From Pontibacter cellulosilyticus (GTDB lineage: Bacteria > Bacteroidota > Bacteroidia > Cytophagales > Hymenobacteraceae): 64,000 bases of DNA. The stretch is taken from NCBI RefSeq assembly GCF_014306105.1, contig NZ_JACRVF010000001.1, forward strand, positions 186,001-250,000, in the 5' to 3' direction. This document shows, one piece after another, positions 48,377-56,925 of this stretch. The notes beneath the pieces are model-generated. The model ran no database searches and had not been told where the DNA came from. It was given only the letters and a program-made list of their open reading frames with translations. Each line of letters opens with the position of its first letter. Positions within the stretch are counted from its first letter, which is position 1. Position numbers and translations under genes: made by a program.

Positions 48377-49258
48377 ATGACCCTACTAGACGGCAAACAA
48401 ACATCAGAAACCATTCAGGAGGAAATTGCCCGTGAGGTAGAAGCCATTAGAGCCAAAGGCGGTAAAGTGCCTCACCTTGCAGCAGTGCTGGTGGGCAATG
48501 ATGGCGGCTCTGTAACTTATGTAAACAACAAGGTACTGGCCTGCGAGCGCATCGGTTTTGGCTCCACTTTGATCCGTTACGAAGACACCATTACCGAAGA
48601 GGAACTGCTGGCCAAAATTGATGAACTGAACAACGACGACATGGTTGACGGTTTTATTGTCCAGCTGCCTTTACCGAAACATATCAATACTGAGAGAGTG
48701 ATCGAGTCAATTGATCCGAAAAAGGATGTGGATGGTTTCCACCCAACAAACGTGGGCCGTATGGTAGCTGGGTTAAATGCTTATCTACCAGCCACACCAG
48801 CCGGTATTCTGCAATTGCTGAAGCGCTACGAGATCGACACCGATGGAAAGCACTGTGTAGTAATAGGCCGTAGTAATATAGTTGGTTCTCCGATGAGTAT
48901 CCTGATGGCAAAGGCTGCTTACCCTGGAAATTCCACCGTTACACTCTGCCACCGCAATACCGTTGATCTGCCATACTATACCCGCCAGGCCGATATCATC
49001 ATTACCGCAGTAGGAAGGCCAGGTTTGATTACAGAAGATATGGTAAAAGAAGGCGCCGTAGTGATAGACGTTGGTACTACGCGTGTTCCGGACGCTAGCC
49101 GCAAATCCGGGTACCGCTTACGTGGCGACGTGGACTTTGACGCAGTAGCCCCCAAATGTAGCTACATTACACCCGTGCCAGGAGGGGTAGGTCCGCTTAC
49201 AATTGCCATGCTGATGACCAATACCTTGAGAGCAGCTAAAAAGGAAGTATACGGTTAA
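48377..49258 (+). CDS. folD: Bifunctional methylenetetrahydrofolate dehydrogenase/cyclohydrolase
   Basis: A 293-residue protein of normal FolD length. Catalytic and binding motifs: [15 protein letters not shown] (Tyr and Lys of the active site), [40 protein letters not shown] for NADP and [16 protein letters not shown]. It oxidises methylene-THF to formyl-THF in one-carbon metabolism. I chose the ATG at 48377; an upstream ATG at 48356 overlaps the CYTH stop. It is the second gene of an operon with the CYTH gene. Confidence 0.96.
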   Translation: MTLLDGKQTSETIQEEIAREVEAIRAKGGKVPHLAAVLVGNDGGSVTYVNNKVLACERIGFGSTLIRYEDTITEEELLAKIDELNNDDMVDGFIVQLPLPKHINTERVIESIDPKKDVDGFHPTNVGRMVAGLNAYLPATPAGILQLLKRYEIDTDGKHCVVIGRSNIVGSPMSILMAKAAYPGNSTVTLCHRNTVDLPYYTRQADIIITAVGRPGLITEDMVKEGAVVIDVGTTRVPDASRKSGYRLRGDVDFDAVAPKCSYITPVPGGVGPLTIAMLMTNTLRAAKKEVYG

Positions 49259-49281
49259 GTTTTTAAAGCTCTTCACATAGT

Positions 49282-49311
49282 AAAGCCCTGCCAATCAAAT
49301 GGCGGGGCTTT
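49282..49311 (+). terminator. Hairpin terminator after folD
   Basis: A 12-bp stem with one G-U pair (49282-49293 with 49300-49311) and a 6-nt loop, followed by TCGTTTTA. Confidence 0.83.
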
Positions 49312-49316
49312 CGTTT

Positions 49317-49386
49317 TATAAGTATAAGTATAAGTATAAGTATAAGTATAAGTATAAGTATAAGTATAAGTATAAGTATAAGTATA
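49317..49386. repeat. Tandem array of the hexamer TATAAG/AAGTAT
   Basis: A perfect hexanucleotide repeat of 70 bp, about 11.7 copies of TATAAG, directly after the folD terminator. It contains many overlapping copies of the AAGTATA heptamer that is dispersed through the window. No gene overlaps it. Confidence 0.97.
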
Positions 49387-49788
49387 GCAGGTTTCGGGTA
49401 TAATAATTACAGGAACAGAACAGCCTCTAAAATATGTTTATAGAGTAGTATTACTAGCTTTATAGGTTTAGCAGTCTACTTTAGTTGATAGGCTTTGATG
49501 ATATTGTATTTCAGGCTGTTATAGCCTGTATATACAGTGCCTGTTCAGGCAAACGCTGATGCCGGCAATTGTACTTTTGCAGATGAACTAAAAGTGATTA
49601 TCTTTAGCTAGCGTGAAGTAGTACGTGTGGTATTTAGCCTGTAAAGTAGGATAGCAAGTAATATCCTGTAGTATAGGTTAATATGATGCGAACTAAATTA
49701 CCTCACTTTTAGTAAAATGAGTCGAAGCTAACTCAAAATAACAGGTGCGTATACAGGCTCACCCATTGTAGGACATCCAACATACTGT
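49387..49788. other. Intergenic region with short palindromes
   Basis: About 400 bp without a gene. It holds the 12-bp palindrome CTGTATATACAG at 49526-49537 and the hairpin GCCTG-TT-CAGGC at 49539-49550. The promoter for the PorE-like gene should be here, but none matches consensus. Confidence 0.5.
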
Positions 49789-51714
49789 ATGTATAAATTA
49801 CTAATAGTCGCTTTCCTCTTTTTGTCTTCAGCTGCAACTGTGTTAGCGCAGGGGCAAAATTTAAGTACTACCAACTCCAAAGCTGAGAAGCTATACTTTA
49901 AAGCAGATGAGTATGCTCGGGCACGTAATTTCAACCGCGCACTCGAAACCTTAGAAGAAGCAACAGAGAAGGATCCCAAGTTTATTGAGGCATACATCAA
50001 GGCCGCCAATTTGCATAAGATGATGGGCAACAAGGCAGCAAGTTTTAAGAACCTGCAAAAAGGACTTTCTATAGCTCCTTTCAACCCGGCTTATGCTAAC
50101 TTCTACTTCGACCTGGCCGATCTGTATATGGAGCAGGGGATGTATGAGGAGGCAAAGCAGAACTTCGGAACGTTTTTGAAGGCAAGTCCTAAAAATCCGA
50201 AGCTGGTGGCATGGGCAAGAGAGCAGGTGAAGGTAGCCGACTATGCCATGGAGGCTATGAAAAACCCGGTACCGTTCGATCCTGTACAGATGTCAGGAAG
50301 CGTAAATAAATTCGGTCTGCAGTATTTTCCTTATACAACCGCGGATCAGCGCTTCTTCATTTATACTGCGCGTGCCAGTGCAAGGCCCGATCACGACGAG
50401 AACATCTTTATTACGGAGCGTGTAAACGGTGAGTGGCAGGTACCGGTATCTATCTCGGAGAATATCAATACAAATGCGAATGAAGGAGCAGCCACCATTT
50501 CAGGTGATGGCAAAACGCTTGTGTTTACCTCCTGCAGCCGCCCCGATGGCTTTGGCGACTGCGACCTATACATTTCCTTCCGGACGGGCAGTGAGTGGAG
50601 CAAGCCAAAAAACATGGGTATGACCGTAAACTCAAAAGCCTGGGATTCACAGCCTAGCCTTTCAGCAGATGGCCGTACGTTATACTTCACATCTACGCGT
50701 GGCGGTGGAGTAGGCAAAGAAGACATCTGGGTTACTTACCTGATCGATGACGGCTCCTGGGTTAAACCAAAGAACATGGGCAAATCGATCAATACAACCG
50801 GCCGCGACATGGCGCCTTCCGTGCACATGAGCGGCTCTACATTATACTTTGTAAGCGACGGGCATCTTGGAATGGGCGGCTTGGATGTGTTCAAAGCTAA
50901 CCTGGATGCCCAGAAGCAATGGAGCGAACCTAAGAATTTAGGATATCCGCTTAACACGCATGCCGACGAAGGTTCACTGTTTATCACACCCGATAACAAA
51001 GTAGGCTATTACTCCAGACAGGTAACCACCGATGCAGGCGTGCCTGCTGTACAGCTGTTCCGGTTTGATGTGCCTACAGAGTGGCGCAGCAGTGAGAACA
51101 GTACTTATGCGCAGGGAAGAGTGTTTGATGCGACAACTAAAAAACCATTGGCTGCACAAGTGCAACTGTATGATGTAAAAGCTGACTCGCTACTGCAACA
51201 AGTTGGGTCTGATAAAGTGTCTGGCGAGTATACAGTAGTGTTAACCGAAGGCAAACAATACGCCCTGTATGTATCGGCACCAAATTACCTGATGAATAGC
51301 GTCAGCTTTGATTATACTTCACCTAAAAGCTTGTCGCCGGTAGCCCTTGATGTGTACCTGGAGCCGATAAAGGCAGGTGCAGCCGTGGTTCTGAATAACC
51401 TGTTCTTCGATACGGGCAAGTATGACCTGGAGAAAGAGTCAAAAACAGAGCTAAACAAGCTTATCAAATTCATGCAGCTGAACGGCACCGTTAAAATAGA
51501 GATTGAAGGCCACACTGACGATGTTGGGGCAGATAAAGACAACCAGGTGCTGTCGGAGAAAAGGGCAAAGTCGGTTGCGGAATACATTACCAGCAACGGC
51601 ATCAGCAAAGATCGAATCCGCTTCAAAGGATATGGTGAAACGAAACCTGTTAGGCCAAACACATCCGAAGAAAACCGAAAACTGAACCGCCGCATTGAGA
51701 TGCGGGTGCTGTAG
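49789..51714 (+). CDS. PorE-like OmpA-family protein with TPR and PD40 repeats
   Basis: A 641-residue protein with a signal peptide (LLIVAFLFLSSAATVLAQ), TPR-like repeats (residues 30-130, for example FNRALETLEEATEKDPKFI), a PD40/WD40-like propeller (170-400, with YFTSTRGGG and LYFVSDGHLG), a regulatory-like domain (435-520, GRVFDATTKKPLAAQVQLYD) and a C-terminal OmpA peptidoglycan-binding domain (IEIEGHTDDVGADKDNQ). This order is that of PorE of the type IX secretion system, which links the outer-membrane complex to peptidoglycan. It stands alone here. Confidence 0.9.
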   Translation: MYKLLIVAFLFLSSAATVLAQGQNLSTTNSKAEKLYFKADEYARARNFNRALETLEEATEKDPKFIEAYIKAANLHKMMGNKAASFKNLQKGLSIAPFNPAYANFYFDLADLYMEQGMYEEAKQNFGTFLKASPKNPKLVAWAREQVKVADYAMEAMKNPVPFDPVQMSGSVNKFGLQYFPYTTADQRFFIYTARASARPDHDENIFITERVNGEWQVPVSISENINTNANEGAATISGDGKTLVFTSCSRPDGFGDCDLYISFRTGSEWSKPKNMGMTVNSKAWDSQPSLSADGRTLYFTSTRGGGVGKEDIWVTYLIDDGSWVKPKNMGKSINTTGRDMAPSVHMSGSTLYFVSDGHLGMGGLDVFKANLDAQKQWSEPKNLGYPLNTHADEGSLFITPDNKVGYYSRQVTTDAGVPAVQLFRFDVPTEWRSSENSTYAQGRVFDATTKKPLAAQVQLYDVKADSLLQQVGSDKVSGEYTVVLTEGKQYALYVSAPNYLMNSVSFDYTSPKSLSPVALDVYLEPIKAGAAVVLNNLFFDTGKYDLEKESKTELNKLIKFMQLNGTVKIEIEGHTDDVGADKDNQVLSEKRAKSVAEYITSNGISKDRIRFKGYGETKPVRPNTSEENRKLNRRIEMRVL

Positions 51715-51732
51715 TATAAAGACTCAATAGTA

Positions 51733-51764
51733 AAAGGGTTGGCAATTTTCTTTGTCAACCCTTT
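51733..51764 (+). terminator. Hairpin terminator after the PorE-like gene
   Basis: AAAGGGTTG pairs with CAACCCTTT (51733-51741 with 51756-51764), with further inner pairs, 18 bp past the stop. Confidence 0.83.
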
Positions 51765-52022
51765 CTATTTATTAGCTTTTAGTTAGCTCGGCATTACCGG
51801 GTCCAACTACCCCTTTATCCCCTCCTTATCTAAGGCGGAGAATTTATACTCATATCTTCTCCTGCCATCATAATAGCTAAAGTTGTTCATTATTGTCATT
51901 TGGAATATCACATCACTGAAATATTTCACAAATATTGATAGATAAGGATAGTTAACCTTTAGCTACAGTGCATATACTTGAGTTAACAGTAAGGGGCAGG
52001 GGTAATTGGAACCGGTAATATA
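51765..52022. other. Intergenic region with REP-like palindromic stretch
   Basis: About 260 bp with no gene. Around 51808-51842 a CCCC-rich stretch with CCTCCTTATCTAAGG (imperfect palindrome) resembles the REP-like elements common in Cytophagales intergenic DNA. The neighbouring genes are convergent. Confidence 0.4.
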
Positions 52023-52064
52023 AAAACAACAAAGGCTGACCCGAAGATCAGCCTTTGTTGTTTT
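52023..52064 (-). terminator. Seventeen-bp hairpin terminator after gltA
   Basis: A perfect 17-bp stem (52023-52039 with 52048-52064) lies 18 bp beyond the gltA stop on the - strand. Confidence 0.85.
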
Positions 52065-52081
52065 CTATAAGCTAATTAGAA

Positions 52082-53368
52082 CTAACGCTGCTCGATTGGA
52101 ACATAGTTACGTTCTGTTTCGCCAATGTATATCTGGCGTGGACGGCCGATAGGCTCTTTGTTCTCACGCATTTCTTTCCACTGTGCGATCCAGCCTGGCA
52201 GACGGCCAAGGGCAAACATCACTGTGAACATATCCGTTGGAATACCTAGCGCACGGTAAATGATACCAGAGTAGAAGTCCACGTTAGGGTACAGCTTACG
52301 CTCTACGAAGTATGGATCATTCAGTGCAGCTTCTTCCAGTTCTTTTGCGATCGTCAGGATAGGGTCGTTGATGCCAAGGGCAGACAACACGTCATCCGCA
52401 GTTTTCTTGATGATCTTTGCACGAGGGTCAAAGTTCTTGTATACTCTGTGTCCGAAGCCCATCAAACGGAAAGGATCGTCTTTATCTTTTGCTTTTGCAA
52501 TGTATTTCTTAGAGTCGCCGCCGTCAGATTTAATTGCCTCCAGCATCTCGATTACAGCCTGGTTTGCACCACCATGCAGCGGGCCCCACAGCGCGCTTAT
52601 ACCAGCAGATACAGAAGAGTACAGGCTTGCATTAGCTGAACCTACGAGACGTACCGTAGAAGTAGAGCAGTTCTGCTCGTGATCGGCGTGCAGGATAAGC
52701 AGCTTGTTAAGCGCATCTACAACAACTGGGTTTGTCTCATAATCTTCCGTTGGGAAGGCAAACATCATCTGCAGGAAGTTAGAGCAATAGTCTAAGTTGT
52801 TCTTAGGGTAGTTAACCGGATGCCCAACTGAGTTTTTATAAGACCAGGCAGCGATAGTTGGCATCTTGGCCATCAGACGGATGATAGAAAGATCCATCTG
52901 CTCTTGAGACTGGTTCGGGTTAAGCGACTCAGGGTAAAATGCAGTAAGTGAGCTGATCAGGGCAGAAAGAATGCCCATCGGGTGCGCTGCAGATGGGAAA
53001 CCATCCAGAATTTTGCGCATATCCTCGTTCACCAGCGTGTGCATTTTAATTTTATTGCTGAAATCTTCAAGCTCCTGTGCGGTAGGCAGAGAACCGTAGA
53101 TAAGCAGGTAAGCAACCTCTATGAAGTTTGATTTCTCGGCAAGCTGCTCAATAGGATAGCCTCTGTAGCTAAGGATACCTTTCTCACCGTCCAGGAACGT
53201 GATAGCACTTGTAGTAGCGCCTGTGTTCTTGTAACCGGAGTCTAATGTGATGTAGCCTGACTGCGCACGAAGTGCGTTGATATCAATAGCCTTCTCATTT
53301 TCAGTACCTTCTACAACCGGCAGCTTGTAGGATTGTCCGTCTAAAATTATTTCAGCAATTTCTGACAT
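52082..53368 (-). CDS. gltA: Citrate synthase
   Basis: A 428-residue citrate synthase of the hexameric bacterial type. Catalytic segments: LHADHEQNCSTSTVRLVGS, GPLHGGANQAV (active-site His), GFGHRVYKNFDPRAKIIK, and FYSGIIYRALGIP (Asp preceding), ending GRLPGWIAQWKEM and RPRQIYIG. It condenses acetyl-CoA with oxaloacetate to open the citric acid cycle. It starts at an ATG and is alone, with a 415-bp upstream region. Confidence 0.97.
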   Translation of the reverse strand: MSEIAEIILDGQSYKLPVVEGTENEKAIDINALRAQSGYITLDSGYKNTGATTSAITFLDGEKGILSYRGYPIEQLAEKSNFIEVAYLLIYGSLPTAQELEDFSNKIKMHTLVNEDMRKILDGFPSAAHPMGILSALISSLTAFYPESLNPNQSQEQMDLSIIRLMAKMPTIAAWSYKNSVGHPVNYPKNNLDYCSNFLQMMFAFPTEDYETNPVVVDALNKLLILHADHEQNCSTSTVRLVGSANASLYSSVSAGISALWGPLHGGANQAVIEMLEAIKSDGGDSKKYIAKAKDKDDPFRLMGFGHRVYKNFDPRAKIIKKTADDVLSALGINDPILTIAKELEEAALNDPYFVERKLYPNVDFYSGIIYRALGIPTDMFTVMFALGRLPGWIAQWKEMRENKEPIGRPRQIYIGETERNYVPIEQR

Positions 53369-53784
53369 GTGTATTTTTTGTTTATGTCCGTTGTTGTGTC
53401 TCTTAGGAAGCGAAATTATATAATTTTGTTCTAAAAAGAAATTCGTTGTAGGTACAATATTTCAATTTCCCGATGTATTGTAACCATGCGTTTGGCAAAT
53501 CTCCTTAATAAACGTTAATCACCAAAAAAGTTTTTCCCTATAACGCGATTTTATTCAAATGCGCCTATAAATCAATTTATAACTGTTACTTATTCAATAC
53601 TATGATCTTTTTGAAAGTATCTGGTAAAAAGTATAACTATTTTAAAAATAGCTTGTAAACTTATATTAGCAGCAGTTCCGCTGCTCGACCCTAACTGTTT
53701 AGCTGTTACAGCTAATCGGATGTTTTGAGAGCCCCTTTTTTAGTTGTATATGCACCCCTATCCTTAACTCTTTAACCTATAGCT
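53369..53784. other. Divergent promoter region between gltA and a T9SS cargo gene
   Basis: About 415 bp holding the promoters for both directions. It is AT-rich. I saw no exact TTG/20/TAnnTTTG pair on either strand, and no palindrome that looks like an operator. Confidence 0.45.
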
Positions 53785-56586
53785 ATGAAAACTTTTACCA
53801 GATCTACCCTTTGCCTGTTATGTGCTACAGCTCCTGTCAATGTAGGTAGGCAGTCGTTGGCATTAACTTTTTTACTTTCCATTGTATTAACCTCGGTAGG
53901 TACAGACAGCTTTGCTCAATTGTCCCGGCACTGGATGACGAATGAGCTTAAAGCAGGAAGCAGTAACGTAGAAGCATACGTGGCACATGCCCTGGATCGT
54001 CAGAACAATCTTATTATACTTGGCATAAACGGAACAACTACCTACCCCGGTGGCGTGCCAGTTTCAGATACGCGCATAACATATTACGTGCTTGCTTCAT
54101 CAGGCACCATACTTACAGCAAAAGTGATAAATCTTGGCAATAATAGTCTGTGGGACACACCTGTTGAGTTGCTCACTGATAAGATAGGTAATAGCTATAT
54201 TCTTGGTAAAAGTACGTTTTCGGATAAGAGTTCAGAAAGTTTTATTGCAAAAATTACAGAGCGCGGAGAAGTTGGTTGGATAGTAAGCAAGACTGGAGAG
54301 CAAAGCATCAAAGACTTTACGTTAGGCCAAGACGGTAACCTCTATTATGTAGGAACAGCTACAGAAGGAGGTAAAACATATGTTCGGACAGTTAAGCTAT
54401 CCTCTGACGGCAGCGAAGTATGGGATGCTGAGTACTTTGGTAGAGATAATAATGGTGCCACAGCCCAAACGCTTGAAGTAGATAATAATGGCGGTGTTTT
54501 TATTGCAACCTATTCTGAAAAATTTATACCGACAGTAGGGTATGAGACCGATGTTATACTTGCCAAATACAACGCTATGGATGGTCGCGAAATATTTGTG
54601 GAAAGTTACAAGTCGGGTAAGATTAGCAGCCTATATGATTTTGAGACGCCGGTTAAAATTCTGCCATGTCCGTCAAGCGATGTTTATCTTATAAGCCAGC
54701 AGTCGGACCACTACCTGAGCACGCAGATCCTCATCTACAGAATATCAAATAACGGTGAACTGACGTGGCTGAAAGGAGGCGGACAGTTTATAGATTTTAG
54801 CCTGAATTCACCAGTTGCTGTCTTTAAAGATATTCTTTTGTCTGAGGACGAAAGCCTGGTGTTGCATGGTATGAATGCGAGGTACAGAAATTTTCCTGAG
54901 CATTTCCTGACTAAGTTCAGCAGCTCGGGAGACAGGATGTGGTATCGCAGCTATAATGAATATGACCGATCACTACTCCGGCAGATGACGCCTCACAGCT
55001 TAGCTGTTGGTGAAAGCGGTGATATAGCTATAACAGGTAGTACAAGATTCATAAACGTGTTTAATCCATTTCCTCCTATTTATGATGATCTGGAGACAGA
55101 TGTGATACAAACGATCCTGTATAATAAGGATGGAGAAATACTTTGGAAAGAAAAAGGAGAAAGCCTAACTGGAGGGTTTAGTTTTGGGTATGGTGTTTCG
55201 TTTTTAGCCGATGCCGATTTATACCTGGTTCAGTTAGAGAGTGATGCCTCTCAAGGTCCTCCTTCTTATTCTCACATGCTTGCTATGCGATACAGCGCAG
55301 GCTGTGTTTCTACTTTACCTGCTACTGCCGGAGAAGACAAGTACATTTGCAATGGAGAGGGAGTTGTGCTCGCAGCGGGTGGCGGTGTAAAGTATAGCTG
55401 GTCGCCAGCAGAAGGCCTGAGCAGACCTGACTTATCAAACACCACTGCAAACCCATCAAAGACTACAACATACACCGTAACAGTAACCGACGAGTGCGGC
55501 AACGTTGACACAGATGAGGTAACTGTTTTTGTTGGAGAGCAGCCTGTGAACGTGAAATTATACTTGCCGCCAATGGCCAAGCGTGTGGGCTGGCAGGTAC
55601 GAACCACTGCAGACTTTGGCAGCTTCACGAACTTACAGGGAGCAAACGTACGCTGGACCTGGGGGGATGGCAGTAACAGCACAATTGCTTATACTTTGCC
55701 TGATCACAATCGGATTACAGGCGAGCATACGTATCAAAAAGCAGGTATATATACCATAGGACTTGATTTGAGTAAAAGTTGCCTGCGACCGACGTCAGAC
55801 GATTATACGCAACAAATGATTATATATGACCCAGAGGCGGGATATGTAACAGGAGAGGGAAATATAAAAAACGCCAATGCAGCTCTGCGTTTTATGGACC
55901 GTAACAGGATATCAAGCTATACCTTTTCTATCGGTTACGCAGGAGCTTATAGTATACAGCCACAAGGTTACATGAAGGTAATGCTTAATAACAAGGTTGA
56001 GTTTAGCAGCACCTCAATAGACTGGCTGGTAATCGATGGTAACAGGGCAGCCTGGCAGGGCTGGGGAACCATTAATGGCATGAGCTACAAATTTGTCTCT
56101 ACGATAGAAGATGGTGGCCGCCAAGGCAAAAATGACCCTTTTGACAAGCTTCGTTTTCAGATTTGGAGTGCCGGAGGTACCCTTGTATTCGACAACTACT
56201 CAGAAGGGGAAGAAGGGCTTAGCCTTACTCAACCTCTTCCAAAGATTATTGTTGGCCAGGTAATGATAAATGGTAATTCTCCGGCTATACTTGCCCAGGA
56301 GCAACAAAAGGCATCTGTCGCTTTATCCGAAGAGCCAGTTGCGTATCCAAATCCATTTAGTTCTGAAGTTAGGCTTACTTTTGCTCCTCAAGAAGAAGGA
56401 AAGTATGAGGTGGTGCTCTTTGATGCAAGAGGTAGCTTAATAGGTAAGATAGCAACAGGAGAAGCTAGAGTCGGTAAGGCAGTAACTATAGAGATAGACG
56501 GTACTCATTTAGCGGAGGGAATTTATTTTGCCCGTTTGTCAGTTGCTGGCTCTGCTAAAACAATCAAACTCCTGCTACAACGTTAG
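53785..56586 (+). CDS. T9SS type-A sorting domain secreted protein
   Basis: A 933-residue secreted protein with a long N-terminal signal region and a type-A T9SS sorting domain at the end: PVAYPNPFSSEVRLTF, YEVVLFDARGSLIGKI, GIYFARLSVAGSAKTIKLLL. The first 500 residues look like SBBP-type propeller repeats (YILGKSTFSDKSSESFIAKI and similar), followed by an Ig/PKD-like domain (YSWSPAEGLSRPD then TYTVTVTDECGN). It is likely exported by the T9SS to the cell surface, where the tail is cleaved and anchored. A hairpin terminator follows. Confidence 0.9.
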   Translation: MKTFTRSTLCLLCATAPVNVGRQSLALTFLLSIVLTSVGTDSFAQLSRHWMTNELKAGSSNVEAYVAHALDRQNNLIILGINGTTTYPGGVPVSDTRITYYVLASSGTILTAKVINLGNNSLWDTPVELLTDKIGNSYILGKSTFSDKSSESFIAKITERGEVGWIVSKTGEQSIKDFTLGQDGNLYYVGTATEGGKTYVRTVKLSSDGSEVWDAEYFGRDNNGATAQTLEVDNNGGVFIATYSEKFIPTVGYETDVILAKYNAMDGREIFVESYKSGKISSLYDFETPVKILPCPSSDVYLISQQSDHYLSTQILIYRISNNGELTWLKGGGQFIDFSLNSPVAVFKDILLSEDESLVLHGMNARYRNFPEHFLTKFSSSGDRMWYRSYNEYDRSLLRQMTPHSLAVGESGDIAITGSTRFINVFNPFPPIYDDLETDVIQTILYNKDGEILWKEKGESLTGGFSFGYGVSFLADADLYLVQLESDASQGPPSYSHMLAMRYSAGCVSTLPATAGEDKYICNGEGVVLAAGGGVKYSWSPAEGLSRPDLSNTTANPSKTTTYTVTVTDECGNVDTDEVTVFVGEQPVNVKLYLPPMAKRVGWQVRTTADFGSFTNLQGANVRWTWGDGSNSTIAYTLPDHNRITGEHTYQKAGIYTIGLDLSKSCLRPTSDDYTQQMIIYDPEAGYVTGEGNIKNANAALRFMDRNRISSYTFSIGYAGAYSIQPQGYMKVMLNNKVEFSSTSIDWLVIDGNRAAWQGWGTINGMSYKFVSTIEDGGRQGKNDPFDKLRFQIWSAGGTLVFDNYSEGEEGLSLTQPLPKIIVGQVMINGNSPAILAQEQQKASVALSEEPVAYPNPFSSEVRLTFAPQEEGKYEVVLFDARGSLIGKIATGEARVGKAVTIEIDGTHLAEGIYFARLSVAGSAKTIKLLLQR

Positions 56587-56609
56587 GCGTTGACCCTGAA
56601 TTAATATAG

Positions 56610-56639
56610 AAAGGTACAGACTATTCAGCCTGTACCTTT
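56610..56639 (+). terminator. Hairpin terminator after the T9SS type-A gene
   Basis: A 10-bp stem (56610-56619 with 56630-56639) and a T-run (TTTTTTATT) 23 bp past the stop. Confidence 0.85.
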
Positions 56640-56925
56640 TTTATTATCTGTATAGGTATCTGCAACACAAAATCTCGCTATCTAAAGCGTAATGAATCCT
56701 GGTTTCTACATAAAGAGTGTATACTATCGACTGCTCCAATTGTACGAATCCGTACGTAGTATTGTCCGATTTCATACAACAGGCTTTCATAGTATTTTAT
56801 TTTCATATGTATAAGTTGCTGATTATAAGAATGTTGATTATTGGCATATAAGTTGGTAATGCGGTTTTAGCATAAATCTACTAAAGCAATAATTACCAAT
56901 TACAATACAGCAACAAAATAAAACT
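56640..56925. other. Promoter region of the TonB-dependent receptor
   Basis: About 285 bp between a terminator and the receptor ATG. A GTACG-N4-CGTAC-like palindrome is near 56738-56752. I recognise no binding site for a known regulator. Confidence 0.4.
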
